Positions 22,377 through 33,500 of a stretch of 64,000 bases of DNA are shown piece by piece. The stretch spans positions 45,826,400 to 45,890,399 of the forward strand of contig OV277860.1 of assembly GCA_922989275.2 (NCBI GenBank). The letters run 5' to 3'. Source of the DNA: Gari tellinella. Lineage: Eukaryota > Mollusca > Bivalvia > Cardiida > Psammobiidae. The position numbers and the translations under genes were made by a program. Every line of letters starts with the position of its first letter. The first letter of the stretch is position 1. The notes beneath the pieces are model-generated. The model saw only the letters and a list, made by a program, of their open reading frames with translations. It did not search any database and was not told the DNA's origin.

Positions 22377-22469
22377 TATTTATATATGTGTTTTAAACTA
22401 TGATTTATGTTTCCCTGGACGTATTTAAAAACAGGATTACGTTTGTGAAGCTTTACCGTATACTATTCA

Positions 22470-22719
22470 TACAGTGGAGAAAACGTTATTCTTTCCCGTT
22501 TAAACGCAAACGAAACGCAAACGCAAAGCGCTTAAACGTATAAAAGGACAACTTTTTAATAATTCTGAGTATCCGTTTTACTCTGAGTGGCAAACAGTTT
22601 GGAGCCTGATCAGACGCCGGGTTACCCGGCGTCTGATCTGGCTCCAAACTGTTTGCATTGGAAATTACAGTTTGGGCGTAAACGCGTTTATTGGGAAAAA
22701 TAACGTTTTCTCCACTTTA
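22470..22719 (+). repeat. Family A MITE, near complete
   Basis: TACAGTGGAGAAAACGTTAT pairs with its inverse at the right end. The dyad at about 22587-22657 has the family T-T mismatch. Confidence 0.85.
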
Positions 22720-22859
22720 TGATTCCCAAGTGAGAAACCGAAATATACTTGTGGTCGATACACATTCTATTCTAGCAGAAACTTTTGTCATTTTGTCAGT
22801 GGGTCTTGGTTTCACATCTACTTGAGTTTGGCTTTAGTTCGGGTTTTACGAGGGACTGC

Positions 22860-23106
22860 TTAACACTTTCGCTGCCATTGGCGCCAAAATGCGACTTTGC
22901 AAACAGTTTGGATTCAGATCAAACACGCGACGTCTGATCATGATCCAAACTGTTAACATTCGATTCAACATTTCTTTAGTCAAAATGGCCATAAAGCTGA
23001 CTTTGAAGATATTGCAAACGACACTACCAATACAGACGACATTTTGGCGATATAGGCTAATAAGAGGATAAAAACAGACGATAAGACTTTGCATTGAAAG
23101 GGTTAC
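22860..23106 (+). repeat. Family B MITE
   Basis: TTAACACTTTCGCTGCC to TTGCATTGAAAGGGTTA; the core centre is worn (AAACACGCGACG). Confidence 0.7.
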
Positions 23107-23137
23107 TACATAATGGCCCTTTAATAGTTTTTGTTTA

Positions 23138-23330
23138 CCCCTTAACTGCCTCATTCAAAGCAATATACAATAGACAATAGTTTATTAGTCTCATTCAAAG
23201 CACAATGATTATTTGCAAACAGTTTGAAACTCAATTTTTTTATTTCTATAGTCAGACCACATTAAATTTAAATTTGAGAAATAAAAGCTGACAGTAATTT
23301 TTTAAAGTCGAAGCCAAAGACATGATAGGA
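23138..23330 (+). repeat. Family B fragment
   Basis: CCCCTTAACTGCCTC, one AAACAGTTTGAAA arm and GAGAAATAAAAGCTGACAG remain; the second arm is missing. Confidence 0.45.
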
Positions 23331-23569
23331 AATATTTCACTACTTATGAGAGAATAGATTAGAAAGCAAATTTAATAAATATTTGTCTTATTTATTTATG
23401 TTATCACATAGTTTTCGACCTTAAGGGCTAGACACATTTTTTTCTAACATTTTCGATATCAGACAGTGAATAGTTTTCATATTTCATCTCAAACGGGGGA
23501 TCTACATGTGTTTTCCATTTAATATACCTACCTTTTTTCTTTACCATAACCTTACCTTTAGGTTGTAAA

Positions 23570-23775
23570 TACAGTAAAACCTCACTATAACGACCACTTA
23601 ATTGTGTTAGTTATCAGGTGTCTAAGGCAGGTGACTGCTTAAAGCAAGGTTAACGTTAAACAGAAAGCTCCTTAAGGTGCTTTCTGTTTTACGCTCACCT
23701 TGCTTTAAGCTGTCACCTGTCTTTTTATAGTCAATTAGCCTTCTTTTTAGTGGTCGTGGTAGAGAGGTTCTACTG
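23570..23775. repeat. Family F MITE, complete
   Basis: TACAGTAAAACCTCACTATA pairs with TAGAGAGGTTCTACTGTA. The core AAAGCAAGGTTAACG runs to its inverse around CTCCTTAAGG. Confidence 0.85.
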
Positions 23776-24029
23776 TACCTTAATTAAATTTTTTAAATCT
23801 TCGATTCGTGGAAGTGTACGCTATCAATACCTAAATTTGTGTTTTCGCTGAAAAAATGTAGACCATTGCAGACTAGGTTTTTAGCCGAAGTAGACGACGA
23901 GTACTCGAGTATAAGAGTTAACTTATAAAAACATACTTTATTGGAGAATGGATTTAAGATGTAAAAAGGTCAATTCTATGGTGAAAATGTTAATAAGGAT
24001 AACCGGGTGTTATAAACATGTGACTAAAC

Positions 24030-24215
24030 CAGGTGGTAGTTAACCTTTTTTGCACGCTGCCCGTAAATTTGGGAAAACTGCTGTTTTTTGGGCAACTTGG
24101 CGTCTCATCTGGGTCTAAACTGTTTGGTATGATGAAGATACTTTCTGAAAGAAGCTGCTGATAAATAACATGTAAGTTACAGCCGACACATTTTGCAGAC
24201 GACAATTTTATTGTA
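24030..24215. repeat. Family B fragment
   Basis: GGCGTCTCATCTGGGTCTAA, then GCAGACGACAATTTTATTG, as in family B right halves. Confidence 0.4.
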
Positions 24216-24253
24216 ATCACAACGTTAACTACATGTATCTTCTTTGTTCTATA

Positions 24254-24497
24254 TACAGTGGAGAAAACGTTATTCTTTCCCAATAAACGCGTTTACGCTA
24301 AAACTGATATTTTCAATGCAAACAGTTTGGAGCCAGGTCAGACGCCGGATAATCCGGCGTCTGATCAGGCTTCAAATTGTTTGTCACTCAGATTAAAACG
24401 AAAACTCAAAATCATTAAAAAGTCGTCATTTTTACGTGTTAGTGCTTTGCGTATCGTTTGCGTTTAAACGGGTAAGAATAACGTTTTCTCCACTGTA
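24254..24497 (-). repeat. Family A MITE, near complete
   Basis: TACAGTGGAGAAAACGTTAT at both ends in inverted order; core with GGATAATCC centre. Confidence 0.85.
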
Positions 24498-24731
24498 GTA
24501 CATGGCCGGATTACAAAACCAAGACAAATTGTATTATCCATATTAGAATTTACATGTTTTTTAAATTAAGTTTGTAATTAGTCATATTTCTGTCGTAATA
24601 TGGTTTGCAATATACATGTACATTGCATGTAGATTCTGCAAACGTTTGTAAATGAAAACAGATGTGTACTAAGAACAGTTTTTTGCTTGACATTTGTCTA
24701 TGCATATGTCACGGCAAAATTCGTCATTTGC

Positions 24732-24752
24732 AAAAAAAAAAAAAAAAAAAAA
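24732..24752 (+). repeat. Poly-A run of 21
   Basis: A simple A run, not preceded by a recognisable retroposed gene or SINE. Confidence 0.8.
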
Positions 24753-24844
24753 GATCAATTTGCGTTTACTTACAGAAAATGTCATCAAAAGGTCGAACAT
24801 TTTGGATCAGGAAGAGAAGCCGACCATACTCCGAGTACAAGGGT

Positions 24845-25015
24845 TATTTTCAAACAATTTGGATTCCCCATTAGACGCCGCGTATTCAGAATTCAACCTG
24901 TTTGGCACCTTTTTTCTATATTTCTTAAATCAAAATACATAAACATTAAATTTGCAAAATAAAAGCAGACAGCAATTGTTTAAAGCAGATGACGTCATAA
25001 CAGTGAAGCGGTTAA
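24845..25015 (+). repeat. Family B element, left end lost
   Basis: CAAACAATTTGGATTCC, a degraded centre, then ATAAAAGCAGACAGCAATTG and GTGAAGCGGTTAA. Confidence 0.6.
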
Positions 25016-25131
25016 AGAGACTTACACACAGATTTGACCGAAAATATAATTTGTTACTCGATATCAACATTGGCCCCCTTCATTGTGCTGACACTCTTTG
25101 CCATAAAAAACAAAGTCTCGTCTAGAGATAG

Positions 25132-25383
25132 TACAGTGGATAATCTGTTATTCTTTCCCATTTAAACGCAAACGTACGCAAACGCAAAACACTTAAACGT
25201 AGAAAAGTACAACTTTTTGAACAATTCTGATAATTCATGTTTATGTTTGGTGACAAACAGTTTAGAGCCTGATCAGACGCCGGGTTACCCGGCGTCTGAT
25301 CTGGCTCCAAACTGTTTGCAGTAGAAATAATAGTTTTAGCGTAAACGCGTTTATTGGGAAAGAATAACGTTTTCTCTACTGTA
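25132..25383 (+). repeat. Family A MITE, near complete
   Basis: TACAGTGGATAATCTG to TTTTCTCTACTGTA; intact dyad with GGGTTACCC centre. Confidence 0.85.
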
Positions 25384-25438
25384 TGCTGTAGGGCATTACT
25401 GATTAGTTTTTTTTAAAAAGAAGAACGATGTCACTGCA

Positions 25439-25661
25439 TACAGCGGAGAAGACATTATATTTCCAGTCCAAACGAAAGTAAGCGCAATCTCAATGTAATA
25501 AAATACAGAAAATAACAGACATTTGGCAGTTTTGACGATTTTTTTTTATCTGAGTGGCAAACGGTTTGGAGTCTGATCTGGCTCCAAACTGCTTGCAATG
25601 GGAATAATAGTTTTTAGCATAAACGCGTTTATTGAGAAAGAATAACCTCTTCGCTACTGTA
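25439..25661 (+). repeat. Family A MITE, core collapsed
   Basis: TACAGCGGAGAAGAC to CTTCGCTACTGTA. The core reads GGTTTGGAGTCTGATC then GGCTCC, so the centre of the dyad is deleted. Confidence 0.75.
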
Positions 25662-26005
25662 TACAAATACGTTAAAATTACGTCAGCGCTTGTCAAGAAT
25701 AGCAATTGGAAAAAAAACCAATTACAAATTTAAAGTTTTAATTAGTGCCAAGCGATCTTTATGGAAGACATACACTTTCCATTTTAAAGAGACTGACACT
25801 CAAATAGCGTGTTTGCAACAAAATAAGAATATACTAAGATAAAGACAAACTTTGTGGCATTGACATGCCAATGGCATTAAAGAAGTACGATTTGTATAAT
25901 AACAACCGCAAGGAAAATTAATGAATCTTGTTGCCTGTTTTTTTTGTTTTGTTTTTTAGATTTTTCTAATGGCAATTATTATTCCAACTTAAGGCGGAGC
26001 AGGTG

Positions 26006-26221
26006 CCCGTTTTCCGAAACGTCGTACGGCAAAAAATGGACGTAAGTCAAAACTTTAAAACGCATCTAATTAATGGTGACATCCCTTTGGAATCGTCTTT
26101 TCGAGACGATTCCAAAAAGATGTAACAAGACAGGATAAGATGGGAGAAATTAATAATGATTGGGAATTTTAGACTCTGATTTACGACCGATTTTGTAATA
26201 CGACATTTCGTAAGACGGGTC
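26006..26221. repeat. Family H element
   Basis: CGAAACGTCGTACGGCAAAA and ATACGACATTTCGTAAGACG ends, with GGAATCGTC and GACGATTCC inside. Confidence 0.75.
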
Positions 26222-26282
26222 CATGATCTTTGCCTTTAATTGCTCTTCATACAATTCATACAGGATAAAGGAGACCGGTAGA

Positions 26283-26514
26283 TACAGTGGAGAAAACGTT
26301 ATTCTTTCCCGGTTAAACGCAAACGTACGCAAACACAAAGCACTAAAACGTAGAAAAGTGCAACTTTTGAACAATTCTGATAATTCATGTTTATCTTGGT
26401 GGCAAACAGTTTGGAGCCTGATCAGACGCCGGGTTACCAAAGTGTTTGCACTGAAAATAACAGTTTTAGCGTAAAAACGCGTTTATTGGGAAAGAATAAC
26501 ATTTTCTCCACTGT
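26283..26514 (+). repeat. Family A MITE, one core arm deleted
   Basis: Ends are intact, but the core runs from CGCCGGGTTACC directly to AAAGTGTTTGC, so nearly all the right arm is missing. Confidence 0.8.
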
Positions 26515-26898
26515 AGAAATAGCAGCGCGTTCGAATGCATAATTCTATTGTATATATCGTTTTGCCTTCTTTGTGCGGATTTGATCCCCGTCGAGCTGTA
26601 TGTTAATTTTTCGTTAAATTCTTTCTACTCCGAGTACAATAGTTATTTGCTAACAGTACTCAGTGTAAGACAGTGGACGAGTAAACCTTTGATATGCTAA
26701 TAACAGCATTGATATTAGATTAGTTTGTACGAAGACACATTTGCCGATTCAGTTTGTCTCTGACCTCGAGTCTAATTGAATATTAAATCATTTATATTGC
26801 GAGGGATATTTCATAAATTTGCAATGTCGGGCAAACTTTATTGAATATTCAAGCATCATATTGTTATATTGTTTTCTTAGAATGCTTTATGACAGCAA

Positions 26899-27148
26899 TA
26901 CAGTGGAGAAAACATTATTCTTTCCCGTTTTTACGAAACGAAACGCAAACGCAAAACACTAAAACTTAGAAAAGTGCAACTTTTGGACAATTCTGATAAT
27001 TCATGTTTATCTTGGAGGCAAACAGTTTGGAGCCTGATCAGACGCCGGGTAACCCGGCGTCTGGTCTGGCTCCAAACTGTTTGCAATAGAAATAATAGTT
27101 TGAGCGTAAACGCGTTTATTGGGAAAGAATAACGTTTTCTCCACTGTG
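26899..27148 (+). repeat. Family A MITE, near complete
   Basis: TACAGTGGAGAAAACATTAT to TTTTCTCCACTGTG; core with GGGTAACCC centre. Confidence 0.85.
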
Positions 27149-27189
27149 AGACAAAAAAGTATATGACTTGCTACTCTTAAGTTCTTAAC

Positions 27190-27361
27190 GCATTACCCCA
27201 ATATAAGGGACGACTGATCAGAGTCTTCACTATTTGCTGATAGGAATTTCAATATCAAACAATTTAGACCAGGCACTCCTCAGATCAAGCATGGACTAAT
27301 CCCGTATATAAGCAATTTATAATATAATTTAGTGGTCGTTATAGAGAGGTTTTACTGTAAT
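27190..27361. repeat. Chimera of D-prime and F right end
   Basis: D-prime text (ATAGGAATTTCAATATC, then CACTCCTCAGAT) runs into the F right end (AGTGGTCGTTATAGAGAGG to TTACTGTA). Confidence 0.55.
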
Positions 27362-27410
27362 AAAGTATATTTTCTATATCGTTTCAGCTAATGAAAAATC
27401 AACCTATACC

Positions 27411-27628
27411 TTCAACCACTCCACTGCCTTACCCCGAGTACGCTAGTAATTTGAAAACAGTTTGGATCCTGATCAGACGCCGCGTCACGCGGCGTCTGAT
27501 CAGGATACAAACTGTTTTACACTCATTTCAATATTGCATAAGTCAAAATAACTAAATATTTATTTTTAGAAATAAAAGCAAACGACAATTGTTTAAAATT
27601 GATGACGTCATGGCAGTGAAGGGGTTAA
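27411..27628 (+). repeat. Family B MITE, near complete
   Basis: CCACTGCCTTACCCCGAG on the left, CATGGCAGTGAAGGGGTTAA on the right. The core centre is CGCGTCACGCG. The left TTAA is mutated to TTCA. Confidence 0.8.
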
Positions 27629-27776
27629 TGAACACCAATTTACAATGTAGAAACTCTTTTTCAGTAGCGCTTTACGCACCACTGAAAAAGGGTTTTTCCA
27701 TTTAAAAATTTATGACGTGATAGCAGTGGACGTGTTAAACTTCTACACGTTAGGTTATTGTCGTCTGCTAATATTT

Positions 27777-28008
27777 CAGGGCTGCCATAAGTTGACATGA
27801 AAAATCCTAAGATTTTTCAAGTGCGATTTTACGAATCGTACCTTTACCCCATAGCCTTTTTCTTGTTTTGTTGACATGCGACTACTTAAAGCAGGCTGTA
27901 AGTAAAGCAGAATGCGCCTAAGGGCGCATTCTGCTTTACTTTCAGCCTGCTTTAAGCTCTTGGAAAAAATCCGGAGATTTAGGAAACATCCGGAGAAATG
28001 GCAGCCCT
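27777..28008. repeat. Family E element, complete
   Basis: CAGGGCTGCCATAAG on the left, AATGGCAGCCCTG on the right; core of GTAAAGCAGAATGCGC and its inverse. Confidence 0.8.
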
Positions 28009-28075
28009 GATATTTTCGTTTGCACCAATTCTAAGATGTTATTTTCTGCATCTGCATTATCTTTCAGACATTATC

Positions 28076-28160
28076 ACCATAGTACCAAGCAGTACGGATC
28101 CCGGTGAGACGCCGAGTTGCTTGGCGTCTCATTTTAATCTAAGCTGTTTGTCACAGTCAT
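28076..28160. repeat. Dyad-core fragment
   Basis: ACGGATCCCGGTGAGACGCC with a partly paired partner and an AGTTGCTT centre. Confidence 0.4.
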
Positions 28161-28181
28161 CTTATTAATATTATTATTATC

Positions 28182-28715
28182 TTAAAGCGATTCGCAACCA
28201 GATGGTGTATTTACAAAAATAAAAGAACATACTCAAATAAAACCAAATGTATACTGGCATTGTCGTGCATCTGGAATTAGAAAATTTTGATCAGTCTTAA
28301 AACACATTCTAGAAAAGTCTTCAAATCTTAGTTTTTGAGATATTTTCCATCGTTTGATACGTGGGCATCGAAAAACGTTAAAGAAATTGATAACGGGCTC
28401 AGATATAAACCCGAGCCGAATTATGTACTCTCCATCGATACACACTGAAGTACGTTAAATCGATGCCAAATATATGAATAGTCAGGTGGTTGAGTGGGCT
28501 AAATTGTTGACTTATTTTACTACAATATCCCCACATGCCGGGTCCCGGGTTCGAATCCCACCAGGGCTCAATTTATTTTTTAAATACATTTTTAAACAAG
28601 AATTGTTTATCCTAAACTAATTCTTACCCGTTTATATAAGCGTTTAACATATACATTGTACATGCATTTACAAATTAGTATTTTTAATGCTAAATCTGGT
28701 TGCGAGTCTCTTTAA
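28182..28715. mobile_element. Family R: TTAA-bounded inverted-repeat element holding a tRNA-like sequence
   Basis: The left end TTAAAGCGATTCGCAACCAG is matched in inverse by CTGGTTGCGAGTCTCTTTAA. About 535 bp lie between, with a tRNA-like stretch at 28480-28568. Confidence 0.6.
28480..28568 (+). pseudogene. tRNA-like sequence with A and B boxes
   Basis: TGGTTGAGTGGG resembles an A box and GGTTCGAATCC (28548-28558) is a perfect B box. The acceptor stem pairs only partly and the spacer is long, as in Ser/Leu tRNAs. A decayed tRNA or SINE head is more likely than a working tRNA gene. Confidence 0.5.
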
Positions 28716-28995
28716 ATTCGGTCGCAGAAGGTAGTGCATTATTAAATGAGAATGTTCATGAATTCATCGTACAGTGAAGGGGCTAAGGCATCCGTTAGAT
28801 ATAAACACATGGGGAACGGGGCCGCGGTGCACGCGTTGCGCGTGCTTAAGCGGCAAAAAAAGGAACTAGGTGGGCTAAAACGCATATTTTTTTTTATTTT
28901 TTTTATAGAACTTCTAGTTATTAATACAAGATTGCACGGAATTGCAACAATCGTGTATCAATTGTCGGCTAACCAATTTGATTACTCAGAGTGTC

Positions 28996-29147
28996 CTGGC
29001 TCCGATGTTATAAAGCTTTTGACTTGAGTCTAAACTTGTTTCCAAGCATTTGACTGGTCAGATTTGAGCCTAGGCTCAAATCTGACCAATCAAGTGCGTG
29101 GGAACACACCCAGACTCAACTAAAACGCTTTATAAGCTCGGAGCCAG
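28996..29147. repeat. Family G foldback inside the left arm of Q
   Basis: CTGGCTCCGATGTTATAAAG and its inverse with a GAGCCTAGGCTC centre; it interrupts a Q arm whose other arm is uninterrupted. Confidence 0.85.
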
Positions 29148-29327
29148 GTTTCTTCAAACACTTCAGCACAACATTCGTATAGTCAAAGCTTTCAGACATC
29201 ATCAACATAGTTTTGGTATTTACTTTGATTTGAAAGAACTTGTGTAAGAGATAATCCTGAATGATAAAGTACGATATTATACGATACATTCATTTTGATT
29301 TAGTGAACAATTTGAGTCTACCGAAGC

Positions 29328-29630
29328 TACAGTACTGAACCTTATTAAATTAAAAAAATTTGCGATTCGGTTGCAATTCGATGGCAATTCGCTTGAAATT
29401 CGATGGCAATTCGACGGCAATTCGCCTGCGATTCAAATAGTAACTTTACCCTCTGGTAATTTTGCCTGAATGGTGTATCTCACAAATATTCGCAAATATG
29501 CCTTTCGTCACAACCGCTTCGGAAAAATCGCGTAAAAATATTCAAGCGTAAGATTCGCCCTTTGAAGCACCCGATTCGATGGCGATTCGCTTGCAATTAT
29601 CATTTTAATTTATTAAGGTTCAGTACTGTA
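29328..29630. mobile_element. Family P MITE with an ATTCG-rich interior
   Basis: TACAGTACTGAACCTTATTA is mirrored exactly at the right end, giving TA at both edges. The interior holds serial GGCAATTCGC-like motifs, about ten bases each. Confidence 0.8.
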
Positions 29631-30185
29631 ATTATTGCCAGAAAATTGGAATGCCGCACATGTACCTCTCTTCCCGTGCGCCACAAGAATTGACTCCCAT
29701 GCGGCACATCAACTTGTGCTGAAATGTTTGAAAAACCAGGACACTCTAAGTTATCAAACTGATAAGCTGGCAATTTTTAAATAATGGTCGCTTTCCATGC
29801 GATATATTATTTTATAGCTAGCTGTTCGATTAAAGAAAACATGTTTAACTCACCGAATGCTCCCTAAGCACTTACACCTTGTGCTTAAAGGCACCGCTCC
29901 CCATGTGTGGCGTTCTACACGGTGTAAGGAGGAACTGTTAATGTCTCACCACTATAGTCACAGCTGTAGCTACTGTAGTTTCTAATGGATATAATGAGAC
30001 ATTCTTAGAGCCACCTTTTGTGGCGCTGCTTTTTTGTTTGCTATTAGAATATTCAGATATGTTTTGTGATCATGTTTTATTCATTAACATCTTGCAATAT
30101 AAAGTAATGAATGCAAAACCACCTTGTACAAAATAAAAGATGTCGTATTTAATAAACATCAATATTGCCGACTACGCTTTTAACG

Positions 30186-30407
30186 TACAGTGGAGAATCG
30201 GTTATTCTTTCCCGTTTAAACGCAAACGTACGCAAACGCAAAGCGCTAAAACGTAGAAAAGAACAACTGTTGGACAATTCTGATATTTCATGTTTATCTT
30301 GGTGGCAAACAGTTTGGAGCCTGATCAGACACCGGGTTACCCGGCGTCTGATCTGGCTCCAAACTGTTTGCACTGCAAATAATAGTTTTAGCGTAAACGC
30401 GTTTATT
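30186..30407 (+). repeat. Family A MITE, right end cut off
   Basis: Left end TACAGTGGAGAATCGG and a full core; the copy stops in CGCGTTTATT without the last ~25 bases. Confidence 0.8.
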
Positions 30408-30629
30408 TAACAACAGAAACGGAAGCAAAGTAACGTAAGTTTATCGTACAAAATAAAGTTTTTACAAAAAACAATCGTATTATAAATTTAAGCTTTTCTC
30501 TGCCAAATGTTATCGCCTGTATTTATTTACCCTTTCCCTTATAAAATAAATGGGTTACAGCACGGATTAAGGAAGTGCGTTCAAACACGTAAACACGTTT
30601 ACTCCAGGGACAATACTGTAAAGCCTATG

Positions 30630-30868
30630 TACAGTGGAGAAAACGTTATTCTTTCCCGTTTAAACGCAAACGAAACGCAAACGCAAAACACTTAAACGTA
30701 GAAATAAACATTTTTTCGACAATTCTAACAATTGATATTTATCTGAGTGGCAAACAGTTTGGAGCCTGATCAGACGCCGGGTTACCCGGCGTCTGATCTG
30801 GCTCCAAACTGTTTGTGTTGGGAAATAATAGTTTTAGCGTAAACGCGTTTATTGGGAAAGAATAACGT
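30630..30868 (+). repeat. Family A MITE, right end cut off
   Basis: Left end and core are intact. The copy stops after GGGAAAGAATAACGT. Confidence 0.8.
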
Positions 30869-31443
30869 AGATAAATTGTTTGCTTGGAGTGAAAGCCAAT
30901 GGAAATAGTTATGTTAACATCGTAATATCGTAACTGATTTTGCTACAAGTTAACCTTCTTTACTGTACAGCGAGGGAAAATACAGTATTCTTCCCGGTTT
31001 ATAACTGCGCATTGATTTGAAAGATTTCAATTGAGTCTAGACAGTATACTCAAATGAAAAAGCGATGAAGACTCTCTAAAAATACTAAGATTTGATGACT
31101 TTTTTTTTAGCAGTTAAGTCTTTTTTAAGACTTTTTGTGTTAAGAATTTAGTGATTATATTGTTTTAATGCCAGATGCACGCTAATGCTACACATTTTGA
31201 CGGATATAGCAAATAATTCTTATCGGACATGTTCATGGCTGTATAAATTGGAACAATTTCCTTAGAGGGGGAATAATTTAAATGCGCCATAACAGTGAAG
31301 GAGTTAAAATTGTTTATGAAACGGGCTCGTCGTGCACACATGCAGTAAATTGTAGCCAAGAGCCTGACGTTGATCTATTACGTATAAAACCCATAAATCT
31401 CACGAGGAATAAGAAGCTAAATGTTCAGTTATTTCAAAGTTGC

Positions 31444-31690
31444 TACAGTGAAGAAAACGTTATTCTTTCCCTATAAACTCGTTTACGCGAAAACTGTTCT
31501 TTCAAACAATTTAGAGCCAGATTAGACGCCGGATTACCCGGCGTCTGATCAGGCTCCAAATTGTTTGCCACTCAGCTTAATATCAATTGTTAGAATTGTC
31601 GAAAAGTTGTTATATTCTACCTTTTAGTGTTTTGCGTTTGCGTTTCGTAAATGCGTTTAAACGGGAAAGAATAACGTTTTCTCCATTGTA
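31444..31690 (-). repeat. Family A MITE, near complete
   Basis: TACAGTGAAGAAAACG to GTTTTCTCCATTGTA; core centre GGATTACCC. Confidence 0.85.
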
Positions 31691-31769
31691 ATATATATCG
31701 AACTAGGGGTTTTAGTTGTTTTATAAAAAATTGAAATGGGAAAGCACAATACATCAAGAATGGTATCAA

Positions 31770-32022
31770 CAGGGCTGCCATTTCTCCGGATTTTTTCTAA
31801 ATCTTCGGATTTTTCCCAGTACATGGTAGCTAAAAGCAGGCTGAAAGTAAAGCAGAATGCGCCTTAAGGCGCATTCTGCTTTACTAACAGCCTGCTTTAA
31901 GTAGTCGAATGTCAACAAAACTAGAAACAGGCTATGGGGTAAAGGTACGATTCGGAAAATCGCACTTGAGAAATGCAAATTTGGAAATCTTAGGATATTT
32001 CATGTCAACTTATGGCAGCCCG
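31770..32022. repeat. Family E element, complete
   Basis: CAGGGCTGCCATTTCTCCGG on the left, TTATGGCAGCCCG on the right, near-perfect core with GCGCCTTAAGGCGC centre. Confidence 0.85.
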
Positions 32023-32046
32023 GTATCAAAGGAAGTTAAACGTCTT

Positions 32047-32509
32047 AGAATACAGAAGAGAACACAATACTCGTTTCCAATAAACGCAAGTAAATCATTA
32101 GAAAATAGAAAAAGTGCCATTTTCTTTATTTTATAAATTTAGTTTCGCCTTAACGGGAAGTAATACCATCTTTCTAATTGTGGGTATGTGAACCTGTCAT
32201 GAGTTAAGTAAATCGCTGGCCGTCGATGGCCATCAATTGCGAGATGTCTACCGGTTTGAAGTATAGTGGAGAAAACTTTATTTTTCTGTTATTTGCAGCA
32301 GGGTAAGGGTCAGAAATAGTGGTATTGTTTGGGGAAAAGCGACAAGTTGTTGTCTGGATGGAATCGTTGTTAGGAGGACCGTTGTAGGGATGGAGCAAAA
32401 TACACTAGAATAGTTTCAATAAAAAAACAACAATTTTATTGCATTGTGTTTGCATGTAGTTTTGTTTATACGGGAATGAATAACGTCTTTCCAACAGAAT
32501 ACAGTCGAA
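32047..32509. repeat. Two strongly decayed family A copies
   Basis: 32047-32180 keeps AACACAATACTCG, CAATAAACGC and CTTAACGGGAAG. 32262-32509 keeps AGTGGAGAAAAC and GGGAATGAATAACGTC, with family C-like text (GTTGTTAGGAGGACC) in the middle. Confidence 0.45.
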
Positions 32510-32696
32510 CTTCGATATCTCGACCTCGGTTAAGTCGAACATACCCATATTTCAAAGATAAAACGTGGCTAAGCCACGTTTTAACTTTAAAATGTGGGTA
32601 TGTTCGACTAAACCAAGCATGAAATAATGCAGTTTATCTGTCGAACTATCGGATAGTCGAGTTAAGCGAGTTCGAGATATCGAAGGTAGACTGTTA
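32510..32696. mobile_element. Family M MITE
   Basis: TACAGTCGAACTTCGATATC is matched in inverse by GATATCGAAGGTAGACTGTT. A central foldback GAACATACCCATATTT to its inverse has ACGTGGCTAAGCCACGT at its tip. Confidence 0.75.
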
Positions 32697-32834
32697 TTTT
32701 CTAACCTGGTATTGTGTCTCTATTACATGCTCAATTATATGCTTCAGGCGGATAATTAAAGTATAATTGCATGCGAACTGTTGAATAATTTAAAGGCTAT
32801 TAATTTTGATTATCGCTCATTATTTTCTGGGAGT

Positions 32835-33262
32835 GACTCATTTGAAAATTGATTAATAAGGAAATCCTCAACTCGCTCATCCCCTGATTTTTTTAATGGA
32901 CAATTCCATAATCCCATTAATCTATTTGTGCCCATGATCCTATATATTGACATAGGCAAACAGTGTAGACTCTGATCAGACGCCGCATAATGCGGCGTCT
33001 GATCAGAGTCTACACTGTTTTCTGATAGGAATTTCAATATAAAACAAAATGAAAATGAAAAATTTGACCAGGCATCCCTTTCATAAAAAATGGACTAATC
33101 ATATATATAAAGATGGAAGAATCTACTGGGTATAAATGAGTTAAGTCTAGTCCAGTAATGACTGAAAACTGATTATTAAGGAAATATTTAACTAACTCAT
33201 CCCTGAAACCTTAAATGGACAATTCCAAACTCCTATTAAGTCTAGTCCAGTAATGACTAATT
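32835..33262. repeat. Family D fragment in two tandem parts, the first interrupted
   Basis: The text AACTCGCTCATCC to GTCTAGTCCAGTAATGACT occurs twice. The first occurrence is split at TTAA by the D-prime element at 32917; the second (33170-33262) is unsplit. Confidence 0.75.
32917..33144 (+). repeat. Family D-prime MITE inserted at TTAA
   Basis: It is 228 bp, bounded by TTAA on both sides, with a perfect core AAACAGTGTAGACTCTGATC centred on GCATAATGC at about 32958-33022. Confidence 0.85.
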
Positions 33263-33349
33263 GTGGTTGTTTCGGCATTGTTTTGCAAAATGAGATACAG
33301 TGCAGAATGATCATGGTCTATACAGTTTGCACATGACAATTATGTCCAA

Positions 33350-33500
33350 ACTTTTCACCACTGCACCATCGTCTGCTTTAAATTGTCGTTAACTGTTTTT
33401 CTCAAAGACAGTTTGACAGAAAAAAACATACTGCCGAGTGATAAACAGCTTGAATCCCGATCAGACGCCGCGGCGTCTGATTAATATTGATATAAAAGGG
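33350..33500. repeat. Family C fragment
   Basis: CATCGTCTGCTTTAAATTGTC, AACAGCTTGAATCC, then GACGCCGCGGCGTC and an early end. Confidence 0.5.

Larger units (their letters stand above)
28780..29935. mobile_element. Family Q: long-armed foldback element with nested G and P copies
   Basis: The arms pair over several stretches: GATATAAACACATGGGGAAC region with CTCCCCATGTGTGG, ACTCAGAGTGTCCTGG with CCAGGACACTCTAAG, and AAACACTTCAGCACAA with TTGTGCTGAAATG. Outer edges are approximate. Confidence 0.6.

Noticed and set aside
28746..29027. A 93-residue frame on the plus strand
   Set aside because: It spans the left arm of foldback Q and the start of a G copy; the reading frame is incidental.
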